Source: an uncultured Collinsella sp. (GTDB lineage Bacteria; Actinomycetota; Coriobacteriia; Coriobacteriales; Coriobacteriaceae). From it: DNA of 9,001 nt. The stretch is taken from assembly GCA_905198825.1 (NCBI GenBank), contig CAJKEF010000036.1, positions 1-9,001 on the forward strand. Reading direction: 5' to 3'. The notes beneath the pieces are model-generated. The model made no database searches and was not told the origin of the DNA. It saw only the letters and a list, made by a program, of their open reading frames with translations. Numbering within the stretch: the stretch's first letter is position 1; every line of letters starts with the position of its first letter. Shown piece by piece: positions 1 through 7,994 of this stretch. Position numbers and translations under genes: made by a program.

Positions 1-2
1 CG

Positions 3-605
3 GCGGGTGTCGTTGCCATGGCGGGAGCGACGCTCGAGGTTGAGGGCCGCGTGGTGCATGAGGACTGCTTTGACGAGTACGTTATCGAGGAGCTTGCACG
101 CCGTATGGCCGCGGCAGGGATTGAGGCCTTTTTCGAGACCAACGTGGCTACTTTTGCCCTGGAACCCGCGGGTGTTGAGCAGTCGTCTCTGATCGGCACT
201 TCTGTGGCGCACAGCACCGAGGAGATGCGCGTCGACGGCAGTCTGCGCGTGGGCAAGGTAGGCATCGTCGCGAGTGACCTGGCTCGCGTAGCCAACGATG
301 ATGGCTTTATCGATCGCGAGTTTGAGCTGTGCAACACCGGTGGTCAGAATCGCGAGCTGAGCCCCAAGGGCATCGACAAGGGCGTGGGCGTGGCGCGAGC
401 GCTGGAATACCTGGGTCGCACCGGCAACGCGCGCACCTTTGGCTTTGGTGATTCCGGCAACGATCTGGGTATGCTCGCTGCTGTCGAGACGGCCGTGGCC
501 ATGGGCAACGCCATGCCCGAGGTCAAGGCGGTCGCCGACTACGTGACCGACGATGTCGCACACGACGGCACCGTCACGGCGATGCAGCATTTCGGCCTCA
601 TCTAA
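3..605 (+). CDS. HAD-superfamily (Cof-type, class IIB) hydrolase, 5' partial
   Basis: This is the C-terminal part of a HAD phosphatase, probably a soluble cytoplasmic enzyme that dephosphorylates sugar phosphates or similar small metabolites. The frame is open to the window's left edge, so the start and the N-terminal nucleophile motif (DxDGT) lie outside. Numbering from the Met at 18, the conserved motif IV is seen as GDSGND (residues 144-149, Mg-binding acidic residues). The motif III lysine lies in the SPKGIDKG stretch (about 113-122). The end, with VADYVTDDVAHDGT, matches the usual Cof-family tail, where a buried 'xANAMPEVKxxAD' segment precedes 'ND.DGV'. The Met at 18 is unlikely to be the real start, because in-frame residues before it (GVVA) look like the 'GA.V' strand that follows motif I. 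It ends at TAA 603-605 and is followed by a 193-nt gap. Family assignment is firm; the substrate is unknown. Confidence 0.88.
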   Translation, partial: AGVVAMAGATLEVEGRVVHEDCFDEYVIEELARRMAAAGIEAFFETNVATFALEPAGVEQSSLIGTSVAHSTEEMRVDGSLRVGKVGIVASDLARVANDDGFIDREFELCNTGGQNRELSPKGIDKGVGVARALEYLGRTGNARTFGFGDSGNDLGMLAAVETAVAMGNAMPEVKAVADYVTDDVAHDGTVTAMQHFGLI

Positions 606-735
606 TGAATCCCGCGTTCTGACGTTTGCTCAAACTGCGACTCTTTGCTTTTGCATGCTCAATCGATTTATCAATCCAAACACTGAGGTGTTTATACCGT
701 TCGCCGAGAAGATAAAAAACCGCAGTTCACGCCTT

Positions 736-768
736 GATAAACGTAGGTAAAGTGTTTAGCAGTTTATC
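736..768 (+). promoter_or_regulatory. Inverted repeat and weak promoter upstream of the transaldolase gene
   Basis: GATAAAC (736-742) and GTTTATC (762-768) form a perfect 7-nt inverted repeat with a 19-nt centre. A TTGATA box at 734-739 could serve as a -35 element; the hexamer 17 nt downstream (TAGCAG) is a poor -10. The arms would overlap a promoter here, which suits a repressor or activator site, but the assignment is only inferred from position. The rest of the 606-798 gap is AT-richer than the genes. It also holds a short hairpin, AAACAC-TGAG-GTGTTT, at 678-693. Confidence 0.3.
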
Positions 769-798
769 GGCCGTATGCTAACGAAAGGAATCAGGCAG

Positions 799-1503
799 AT
801 GGCAATCAAGGTGTTCGCTGACGGTGCAAACCTCGAAGGCATGCTCGACATGTACGAGAACGGCAACGTTCAGGGTTTCACGACCAACCCGTCCCTTATG
901 AAGAAGGGCGGCGTGACGGATTACCGCGCGTTTGCCAAGGAGGTCCTGGCCCACATCACCGATGTATCCGTCTCGTTTGAGGTCTTTGCCGACGACGTCG
1001 AGACCATGGAGGTCGAGGCTCGCGAGATCGCTACCTGGGCCGAGAACGTCTACGTCAAGATTCCGTGCGTGACCACCAAGGGCGAGTCCACCGCCGAGCT
1101 GGTTCGCAAGCTTTCGGCCGATGGCATCAAGGTTAACGTCACCACCATCTTTACGCCTACGCAGGTCGACGAGATGGTCGAGGCCGTTGACGCCGAGACG
1201 CCGTCCATCATCTCGCTCTTTGCCGGCCGCATCGCCGATACCGGCGTCGATCCCATTCCGTTTATGACGGAGTCGGTCAAGAAGGCCGCCATCAAGCCCA
1301 ACTGCGAGGTCCTATGGGCATCCACGCGCGAGCTCATCAACATTTACCAGGCCGAAGCCTGCGGTTGCCAAATCATCACGGTGCCCAACAGCATCCTGGC
1401 CAAGCGCAAGAACATCGGCCGTGATCCGTACGAGGTTTCGCTCGATACCGTCCGCGGCTTTGCCAAGGATATCGCGTCGCTCGGCTTCCATATCCTGCCG
1501 TAA
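799..1503 (+). CDS. Transaldolase-family protein (transaldolase / fructose-6-phosphate aldolase-like)
   Basis: A 234-residue cytoplasmic TIM-barrel aldolase of the transaldolase family. Members use a Schiff-base lysine to transfer dihydroxyacetone units (pentose phosphate pathway) or to cleave and form fructose-6-phosphate. Visible motifs are FADGAN with the catalytic Asp7, GFTTNPSLM (27-34) typical of the family, VYVKIP with the probable Schiff-base Lys87, and LFAGRIADTG (140-149). The length is close to the short class (about 215-235 residues) and much below the ~315-residue E. coli TalB type. The ATG at 799 was chosen over the in-frame ATG at 775 because AAAGGA (784-789) sits before it and family members begin at the first barrel strand (KVFADGA). 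The end reads GFHILP then TAA, and the last 19 nt recur downstream (see the direct repeat). It is a single-gene unit. Whether it is a true transaldolase or an F6P aldolase cannot be decided from sequence alone. Confidence 0.9.
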   Translation: MAIKVFADGANLEGMLDMYENGNVQGFTTNPSLMKKGGVTDYRAFAKEVLAHITDVSVSFEVFADDVETMEVEAREIATWAENVYVKIPCVTTKGESTAELVRKLSADGIKVNVTTIFTPTQVDEMVEAVDAETPSIISLFAGRIADTGVDPIPFMTESVKKAAIKPNCEVLWASTRELINIYQAEACGCQIITVPNSILAKRKNIGRDPYEVSLDTVRGFAKDIASLGFHILP

Positions 1504-1656
1504 CGCGAACACTGGCTGCGCTGCGAGTTGTTCGCCCGGCCTTTCCTTTCCCTATCGCTCATGCGCTTCGCAAGGGTCGCGCTGGGCAAAGGAAAGGCCG
1601 GGGCTGCCGACACGAACTTGCCAGTAGGTTGGTGATAGGCTTCCATATCCTGCCGT
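1483..1656 (+). repeat. 19-nt direct repeat duplicating the transaldolase 3' end
   Basis: GGCTTCCATATCCTGCCGT occurs at 1483-1501, where it encodes the last residues of the transaldolase and the first base of its stop, and again, identically, at 1638-1656 in the spacer. The two copies are 155 nt apart, and a 115-nt palindrome lies between them. The second copy continues TTGACA instead of TAA and is not part of a credible gene. This could be a duplication made by insertion of the palindromic element, a recombination site at a gene 3' end, or a local duplication. The repeat is directly visible; the mechanism is inference. Confidence 0.85.
1511..1625. repeat. 115-nt imperfect palindromic element (A)
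   Basis: The ends ACTGGC (1511-1516) and GCCAGT (1620-1625) are complementary. A perfect 15-nt inverted pair, CCCGGCCTTTCCTTT at 1535-1549 and its complement at 1588-1602, lies on almost the same axis (about 1568). The inner part holds a small TGCG-CTT-CGCA hairpin at 1562-1572. Transcribed on either strand it would fold into one long stem. There is no T-run suggesting a classic terminator, and no ORF is supported. It sits between the two copies of the 19-nt direct repeat. It is probably a small repeated intergenic element or a structured RNA; family unknown. Confidence 0.7.
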
Positions 1657-1659
1657 TGA

Positions 1660-1873
1660 CAAGGGTACCCCCTGCAGCGACGTGCATAATCGCGAGTACT
1701 CAGCAAGGTAAAGGCTTTTACCAGCTAGCTAAAGCACGGAACAGCCCCCGTTTTGGCTCTGACGACGCTAAAACGGGGGCTGTTTGTGACTTTATTGCCT
1801 CTGAGGGGCGTTCGGAGCGGCGGAAATTGCAGAATACTCGCGATTTTGCACATTGCGAGAGGGGGGACCCTTG
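1660..1873. repeat. 214-nt element with 47-nt terminal inverted repeats (B)
   Basis: Positions 1660-1706 and 1827-1873 are inverted copies with no gaps, by my count 38 of 47 matching. The outer ends read CAAGGGT.CCCCCT in both. The inner core TGCA.AATCGCGAGTA is best conserved, with 21 of 24 matching at 1683-1706 against 1827-1850. Between the arms lie GGTAAA-GGCT-TTTACC (1707-1722) and the terminator hairpin at 1740-1784. The element has no credible ORF, and I see no clear target duplication next to it. Its right end stops 11 nt before the tex stop codon. The architecture resembles a MITE or a bidirectional transcription-stop module. The inverted repeat is seen; the mobile nature is inferred. 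Confidence 0.65.
1740..1785. terminator. Strong hairpin terminator, convergent transaldolase/tex genes
   Basis: AACAGCCCCCGTTTT (1740-1754) pairs perfectly with AAAACGGGGGCTGTT (1770-1784) around a 15-nt loop, giving a 15-bp GC-rich stem. On the + strand it is followed by TTTGTGACTTTATT, a moderate U-rich tail. On the - strand the tail is poor in U. Its place between two convergent genes, about 100 nt past the tex stop, suits termination mainly for the transaldolase and possibly for both. Confidence 0.75.
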
Positions 1874-1884
1874 CTTTAGGCGGT

Positions 1885-4032
<2,148 letters not shown>

Positions 4033-4090
4033 GGGACTCCTTGCGTTTAAGGTGCGTTTGCAGCACAGGGCTACCAAGGATACCACCCGT

Positions 4091-4109
4091 CCCAAAAGAC
4101 TGTTTTGGG
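4091..4109. repeat. Small hairpin in the tex leader
   Basis: CCCAAAA (4091-4097) and TTTTGGG (4103-4109) form a perfect 7-bp stem with a GACTG loop, about 60 nt upstream of the tex start. It may lie in the tex 5' leader. No good -35/-10 pair for tex was found between 4033 and 4115. The left arm overlaps CCCGTCCCA (4086-4094), which resembles the dispersed motif at 4306. Confidence 0.4.
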
Positions 4110-4113
4110 GCCG

Positions 4114-4276
4114 CGCCACGAAAACGGCCTATCTACTACGTTTTACCCGTAGGGGCTGACCATACCTGGGTTTTCCGAAAATCGACAAGCCGGTTACCTG
4201 CGGTTTTTATTTCGCGAAATTCGGCATGGTTGAGGGGTGGTCGGTTAAACGTAGTAGATAGGCCCATTTCGTGGCG
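4114..4276. repeat. 163-nt near-symmetrical palindromic element (C)
   Basis: Positions 4114-4143 and 4247-4276 are inverted copies matching at 28 of 30 positions, including a perfect 17-nt run (GCCTATCTACTACGTTT at 4127-4143). Pairing stays on one axis (4195) without gaps and goes on inward, with weaker matches such as CCATACC against GGCATGG and the GAAA/TTTC blocks near the centre. The symmetry stops sharply outside 4114 and 4276. The whole piece could fold as a single long hairpin. I see no ORF or protein start in it. With 4033-4113 and 4277-4446 it makes up the 414-nt gap between tex and the upstream operon. It could be a MITE-like repeat, a structured RNA, or a large binding site. The nature is unknown; the symmetry is plain. 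Confidence 0.75.
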
Positions 4277-4305
4277 AACGAACCAAGCTGAGGCGCAAAA
4301 TAGCC

Positions 4306-4324
4306 CCCGTCCCAGAAAAATCAT
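4306..4324 (+). repeat. Dispersed 19-nt intergenic motif, copy 1
   Basis: CCCGTCCCAGAAAAATCAT is repeated with a single change (C to T) at 8899-8917, also outside genes. The surrounding stretch 4277-4337 shows no coding signs. It lies just downstream of the operon terminator on the - strand. A match of 18 of 19 at 4.6 kb distance is unlikely by chance, so this is probably part of a repeat family. Confidence 0.55.
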
Positions 4325-4337
4325 TACCAATGTAGTC

Positions 4338-4372
4338 AAAAAGCCCCGCGGGCAGGAGACTGCTCGCGGGGC
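4338..4372 (-). terminator. Intrinsic terminator of the SDR-MFS-Gfo/Idh operon
   Basis: GCCCCGCGGGCAG (4343-4355) pairs with CTGCTCGCGGGGC (4360-4372) around a GAGA loop, a 13-bp stem with one G-U pair. On the - strand it is followed by TTTTT (4342-4338). It lies 75 nt past the stop of the last operon gene. A second small hairpin, GCCGAG-GCG-CTCGGC, lies at 4399-4413. Confidence 0.85.
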
Positions 4373-4446
4373 AAAGAAGAGGGGCTTGTTGGTGGCGGGC
4401 CGAGGCGCTCGGCGGGGAGTTTGCCGCGGCCTGCCCTAATACAGCA

Positions 4447-5487
4447 TTACAGCTCAACGAGCTGGCCGGTCTCGGCGGCCTCCTTGATGGCGTTGAGAAG
4501 CGTGAGCGTCTTGACGTTATCGGCGGGGGTCACGACGGGCTCGACCTCGCGGCGGACAACCTTCACAAAGTGCTTGAGCTGCATCTTGTGCGGCAGTGCC
4601 GGGTCGACGGCCGGAATCTCCATCTGCAGCGGCTTGTGCCAGTTAGAGGCGCCGTCGTAGGAGAACTGGTGCAGGCGGGGCAGCGACAGGGCGCCCAAGG
4701 TTCCGCCGATAAAGTAGGCGTCGGCGTCGAAGGGACGGTACTGCGGATCCTCGCGAGCGGTTGCCTCCCAGTTCCAGGGGCTGGCGGTGGCGTCGGAGAT
4801 GGTCATGCTCGCAAGCGCGCCATCGGCAAAACGGACGTTGACCACGGCGGAGTCCTCGGTCTCAAAACCGCGGGCGGCGCTGGACTGCATGCCCTGGACG
4901 GCAACGGGCTCGCCCAGCAGGTAGCGGAGCAGGTCGACGTCGTGAACCAGGTTGACCAGGATCGGGCCGGCACCCTTCTTGCGGCGCCACTCGACATCGA
5001 AGTACTCGTCGTTCTTATAGATCATGTAGTGGAAGCTCGACACGGTGAGCTTGCCCAGTTCGCCGGACTCGATGATCTCCTTGGCCTTGTTGACGAAGGG
5101 GTTGTGGCGACGGTGCTGACCCACGAGCACGGGCACGCCGGCGGTCTCGGCCTCGGCGGCGAAAGCCTGGGCATCCTCTAGGTCGTTGGAGATCGGCTTT
5201 TCGACCAGCGGCACGATGTTGCGCTTCACGGCCTCGCGGGCAACGCCCAGGTGCAGGTCGTTGGGGGTGGCGATGATGACGGCCTCGGGCTTGACCTCGT
5301 CCATCATCTGGGCGGGATCGGTGTAAAAAGGCACGCCGGCGGCCTCGGCCGTGGCGCGGGCGCCCTCAAAGGCGTCGGCGATGGCGACGAGCTCGGCCTC
5401 GGGCTCCTCGGTGACAAAGCGGATGTGGTTGCGGCCCATGGCGCCGGCGCCGATAACGGCAATGCGGACGGGGTTGAGCTCAGACAT
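4447..5487 (-). CDS. Gfo/Idh/MocA family NAD(P)-dependent oxidoreductase
   Basis: A 346-residue soluble dehydrogenase of the Gfo/Idh/MocA family, which oxidises or reduces a hydroxyl group of sugars, inositols or sugar acids. The N-terminal Rossmann fold shows VIGAGAMG (11-18). Asp38, at the end of the second strand, favours NAD over NADP. The family signature EKP is at 96-98, with Lys97 expected in catalysis. The C-terminal substrate domain carries GAGPILVNLVHDVDLLRYL (172-190) with the likely catalytic His182. The Asp of the common GGGPLLDLGxH form is not kept here, which is also seen in other family branches. The ATG at 5487 is preceded by AAGGAG (5498-5493) at 5 nt. It is the last gene of the operon, 69 nt after the transporter, with a terminator following. 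The substrate is unknown, but an imported polyol or sugar-acid derivative fits the context. Confidence 0.92.
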   Translation of the reverse strand: MSELNPVRIAVIGAGAMGRNHIRFVTEEPEAELVAIADAFEGARATAEAAGVPFYTDPAQMMDEVKPEAVIIATPNDLHLGVAREAVKRNIVPLVEKPISNDLEDAQAFAAEAETAGVPVLVGQHRRHNPFVNKAKEIIESGELGKLTVSSFHYMIYKNDEYFDVEWRRKKGAGPILVNLVHDVDLLRYLLGEPVAVQGMQSSAARGFETEDSAVVNVRFADGALASMTISDATASPWNWEATAREDPQYRPFDADAYFIGGTLGALSLPRLHQFSYDGASNWHKPLQMEIPAVDPALPHKMQLKHFVKVVRREVEPVVTPADNVKTLTLLNAIKEAAETGQLVEL

Positions 5488-5517
5488 TTCGACTCCTTAA
5501 TACTGGTGACCGGTGGA

Positions 5518-5548
5518 ATGCGACAAAGGGGCTGTCCCTTTGCCGCAT
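5518..5548. repeat. REP-like palindrome between transporter and oxidoreductase genes
   Basis: ATGCGACAAAGGG (5518-5530) and CCCTTTGCCGCAT (5536-5548) form a 13-nt inverted pair with one mismatch around GCTGT. It fills much of the 69-nt gap between two genes of one operon. There is no T-run in either direction, so a full terminator is unlikely. An RNA stability or partial attenuation role is more plausible. The GACAAAGGG...CCCTTTG form looks like palindromes that recur between genes in related gut bacteria; that is recollection, not a search. Confidence 0.6.
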
Positions 5549-5556
5549 CGGTAAAA

Positions 5557-6813
5557 CTAGGCGGACTTCTTCTTGCTGTCGGAGACCATCATGTAGACGG
5601 TGAGTACGACGGCGATGGCGGCGATCACAATGGCGCCGTAGAAGGACTGCTGGTAGGCGGCGCTGCCGGCCTCGGCGTGATACAGCACGGCGGTGATGGG
5701 CTGGCTGATCCAGGTGGAAGCGGCATAGCCCAAAAACATGATGCCGTAGTTGACGCCGATGTTGCTGGTGCCAAAGGCGCCACCGGTGAGCGGCGGGTAG
5801 ATGACGAGCAGGGCGCCAAAGCTAAAGCCGAGCAGGGCGAGCGCCACAAAGAACATGCTCTGCGTAAAGCTCATCGACATGATGACGAGTGCGACGATGG
5901 TGACGACAAGGCTGATGAGCAGCGACTTATAGGCGCCGAGCTTGTCGATGATCTGGCCAAAGGACAGACGGCCAACCAGGTTGGCGCAGGTGTTGACGGA
6001 GACGACCACACCGCCGAGGGCGACGGCCGCGGCGCTCGTGGGGTCGGCGAAGAGCTGGACGGCGGCGATGGAGGCAACCTTGCCCACGAGCAGGGTGCCC
6101 GCGGTGGCGGCAAAGGCGAAGGTGACGATGAGGACCCAGAAGCGCGGGGTCTTGACCATCTCGCCCGGGGTGAGGTCACCGAAGGTGCCGGCATGTGCGC
6201 CACCCTTGGGGGCCTCGAAGCCCTCGGGCAGCCAACCGGCCTCGGGGGCCTTCAGGAACAGGGCGGAGGCGGCGATCGTCACAAAGAAGATGACGCCGAG
6301 TGCCTTGAGGGCGCCAAAGATGCCCAGGCTCGGGATGAGCAGCGAGGCGAGCACCGGGGACAGCACGGCGGGACCGGCGGTCGAAGCGGCCAGGGTGATG
6401 CCGGAGGCAAGGCCCTTCTTGTCGATGAACCACTTTTGGCCGGTGGTGAGCGCCGGGTTGTAGCCCAGGCCGTTGCCGATGGCGGCGACAAGCGAGAACC
6501 ACAGGTAGAACTGCCACGGCTCGGTGACGGTGCCGGACATGAACCAGCCCAGGCCGTAGCACACGGCGGCGGCGATCACGACGTTGCGCGGGCCGATCTT
6601 ATCGGAGATGCGGCCGGCGAAGATGCCCGTCACGGCCATGATGGTCTGAAAGACCGGGAAGGCCCAGGTAAGGGCGCTCGACCACTCGGGGTAGACGGCG
6701 AGCAGGTTCTTGCTCACGACGGAATACAGCGCGATGGAGCTGATGAAGAACATGGTGACGCACGCGGCGGAAAGCACGACGGCGCGACCCTTGTTGGAGT
6801 TGGTGGAAGCCAT
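5557..6813 (-). CDS. MFS transporter, OFA (oxalate/formate antiporter-like) family
   Basis: A 418-residue inner-membrane permease with about 12 hydrophobic segments. It probably carries a small carboxylate or related solute by symport or antiport. The first segment spans about 11-35. The motif A loop between segments 2 and 3 reads GRISDKIGPRNV (67-78), and its pseudo-repeat in the second half is GRLSFGQIIDKLGAYKS (281-297). GNGLGYNPALTTGQKWF (113-129) and NIGVNYGIMFLGYAAS (351-366) are typical of the OFA branch. A hydrophilic central loop (about 190-225) links the two halves, and the end is a basic KKKSA tail. The start at 6813 has only a weak Shine-Dalgarno (AGAAAGAG). It is the middle gene of the operon, 66 nt after the SDR gene. 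OFA members are known for oxalate, formate and lactate transport, but many are uncharacterised, so the substrate here should be left open. Confidence 0.92.
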   Translation of the reverse strand: MASTNSNKGRAVVLSAACVTMFFISSIALYSVVSKNLLAVYPEWSSALTWAFPVFQTIMAVTGIFAGRISDKIGPRNVVIAAAVCYGLGWFMSGTVTEPWQFYLWFSLVAAIGNGLGYNPALTTGQKWFIDKKGLASGITLAASTAGPAVLSPVLASLLIPSLGIFGALKALGVIFFVTIAASALFLKAPEAGWLPEGFEAPKGGAHAGTFGDLTPGEMVKTPRFWVLIVTFAFAATAGTLLVGKVASIAAVQLFADPTSAAAVALGGVVVSVNTCANLVGRLSFGQIIDKLGAYKSLLISLVVTIVALVIMSMSFTQSMFFVALALLGFSFGALLVIYPPLTGGAFGTSNIGVNYGIMFLGYAASTWISQPITAVLYHAEAGSAAYQQSFYGAIVIAAIAVVLTVYMMVSDSKKKSA

Positions 6814-6836
6814 TGGACTCTTTCTAATCGATACGG

Positions 6837-6867
6837 GGGAGGAGCGGGCGTGTCCGCGGGGCCTCCC
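6837..6867. repeat. Intercistronic hairpin between SDR and MFS genes
   Basis: GGGAGG (6837-6842) pairs with CCTCCC (6862-6867), and GCGG (6844-6847) can pair with CCGC (6854-6857) inside. This GC-rich hairpin occupies most of the 66-nt gap. No T-run follows on the - strand (CCGTATCG), so it is more likely an mRNA-processing or stability element than a terminator. It may lower expression of the downstream transporter relative to the dehydrogenase. Confidence 0.45.
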
Positions 6868-6879
6868 TGTCAGGTTGGT

Positions 6880-7761
6880 TTACTGGTCAGTCGGCTTGGC
6901 GACGCCGGACTCATCGGACCAGAGCTCGACACCCTTGTTCTTGAGGTAGTTGTCGGCATAGGCGCGACGGCCGCCGGGCTTGGCGGTGAGGTCACCCATC
7001 ATGTTGGAGAAGCCGCCGTCGACCTTGATGGCGTCGCCGGTGGTAAAGTCCGAGCGCGTGGACGCCAGGAACATGACGGCGTTGGCGATATCGCTGACCT
7101 CGCCGATGCGGCGCGTGGCGATCAGACGGCTGCGGCTCTTCTCGACCTCGGGGTCGGCGTAGAAGTTGGCCGACATCGGGGTCTTAACGAAGCAGGGCTC
7201 GACGCAGTTGGAGCGGACGCCGTAGGGGCCCCACTCGGCAGCCAGCATCTTGGACATCATGTTGACGCCCGCCTTGGTGGAGCTGTACACGCCCGAGAAC
7301 GTCTCGGGGGAGTGGCTGGCAACGGTCGAGATGTGCACCAGGCGGCCCTGGCCGGCCTTGATCATCTCGCGACCAAAGCGCTGCGAGGTGATGAAGTAAC
7401 CGGTGAGGTTGACGTTGAGCACCTGCTCCCAGTCGCTCAGCGGCAGGTCCTCCATGGCGGCGAAGCGCAGGATGCCGGCGGTGTTGACGAGGACGTCGAC
7501 GCGGCCGAAGTTGGCGATGGTGGCGTCGACAGCAGCCTGAACCTCGGCCTCGTCGGTGGCGTTCATCTTGTAGCCCTCGGCGTGGATGCCAAACTCGGCA
7601 GCGAGGTCGGCGGCTGCGGCCTTGACCTTTTCCTCGTCCAAATCGAGCAGGACGACGTTGGCGCCGTTGCGGGCGAACTCGCGGCAAATCTCGACGCCCA
7701 TACCGCCGAGCGCGCCAGTCACGGCGCAGACATCGCCCTCGAGCTTAAGCCAATTGCTCAT
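6880..7761 (-). CDS. Short-chain dehydrogenase/reductase (SDR)
   Basis: A 293-residue NAD(P)-dependent oxidoreductase of the classical SDR fold, soluble, acting on an alcohol or ketone group. Visible motifs are the cofactor loop TGALGGMG (15-22), Asp40 after the second strand (favours NAD), NTAG (93-96) and the NVNLT asparagine (Asn118). Tyr159-x3-Lys163 (YSSTK) is the catalytic pair, and the usual end is VDGGF (248-252). The residue 13 before the Tyr, normally the catalytic Ser, is Thr146 (HISTVAS), with a Ser directly before it. After VDGG there is an extra tail of about 40 residues rich in charged residues (GGRRAYADNYLKNKGVELWSD), longer than in most members. The ATG at 7761 is preceded by AAGGGAAG. 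It is the first gene of the operon, divergent from the LysR gene. It could be a polyol, sugar-acid or steroid-type dehydrogenase; the substrate is unknown. Confidence 0.93.
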   Translation of the reverse strand: MSNWLKLEGDVCAVTGALGGMGVEICREFARNGANVVLLDLDEEKVKAAAADLAAEFGIHAEGYKMNATDEAEVQAAVDATIANFGRVDVLVNTAGILRFAAMEDLPLSDWEQVLNVNLTGYFITSQRFGREMIKAGQGRLVHISTVASHSPETFSGVYSSTKAGVNMMSKMLAAEWGPYGVRSNCVEPCFVKTPMSANFYADPEVEKSRSRLIATRRIGEVSDIANAVMFLASTRSDFTTGDAIKVDGGFSNMMGDLTAKPGGRRAYADNYLKNKGVELWSDESGVAKPTDQ

Positions 7762-7868
7762 AGGAACTTCCCTTCTTGTGCCTCCCGGTGGGCCGCTCCC
7801 ATTAACCGACCCACGTGGTTTCCGCTGGTTATCGTATGCTTTGCATTTGCGCAGGTGAATTGCATATT

Positions 7869-7877
7869 TGTTAGAAT
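7869..7877 (+). promoter_or_regulatory. Extended -10 promoter candidate for the LysR gene
   Basis: TGTTAGAAT matches the extended -10 form TGnTATAAT with one change. No good -35 lies 16-18 nt upstream, which extended -10 promoters tolerate. Transcription would start near 7884, placing the ATTGAG palindrome just downstream, a layout that suits autorepression. Confidence 0.35.
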
Positions 7878-7904
7878 GGCGTTAACTATAGGTTTACACC
7901 GTGC

Positions 7905-7923
7905 ATTGAGGTTTATTCTCAAT
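7905..7923. promoter_or_regulatory. Candidate LysR operator, ATTGAG-N7-CTCAAT
   Basis: A perfect 6-nt inverted repeat with a 7-nt centre (axis 7914) lies in the gap between a LysR-type gene and its divergent operon. LysR-family regulators typically bind interrupted palindromes of about this size with a T...A core. If the operon's -10 is TATAGT at 7889-7884, the site covers the -35 region of that promoter, the usual activation position. The palindrome is seen; binding is inferred. Confidence 0.5.
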
Positions 7924-7994
7924 TGGGCGCGTGACCTGCGAAAACAACCCCCTGTGGCACCATGCGGTCACGGGTGCGAAAACGGGAGATTGAC

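Larger units (their letters stand above)
7762..7994. promoter_or_regulatory. Divergent promoter region, LysR gene / SDR operon
   Basis: This 233-nt AT-richer gap separates the divergent operon and regulator. It contains ATGC-TTT-GCAT (7836-7846), a TGCAT-rich stretch to about 7866, the extended -10 at 7869-7877 and the palindrome at 7905-7923. For the - strand operon a TATAGT hexamer at 7889-7884 is a possible -10, with no convincing -35, as is common at activator-dependent promoters. No ORF or RNA gene is supported inside it. Confidence 0.6.

Noticed and set aside
1660..1873. CRISPR array or tRNA-like structure
   Set aside because: The repeats are inverted, not regularly spaced direct repeats, and no cloverleaf or CCA end could be drawn.
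4041..4439. Small frames across the tex upstream gap on both strands
   Set aside because: They run through the long palindrome and the terminator, lack Shine-Dalgarno sites and show no family resemblance.
7962..7994. Upstream ATG as the LysR start
   Set aside because: It has no clear ribosome binding site. The GTG at 7995 has GGGAG at good spacing and gives the usual MYDRRLEA N-terminus.
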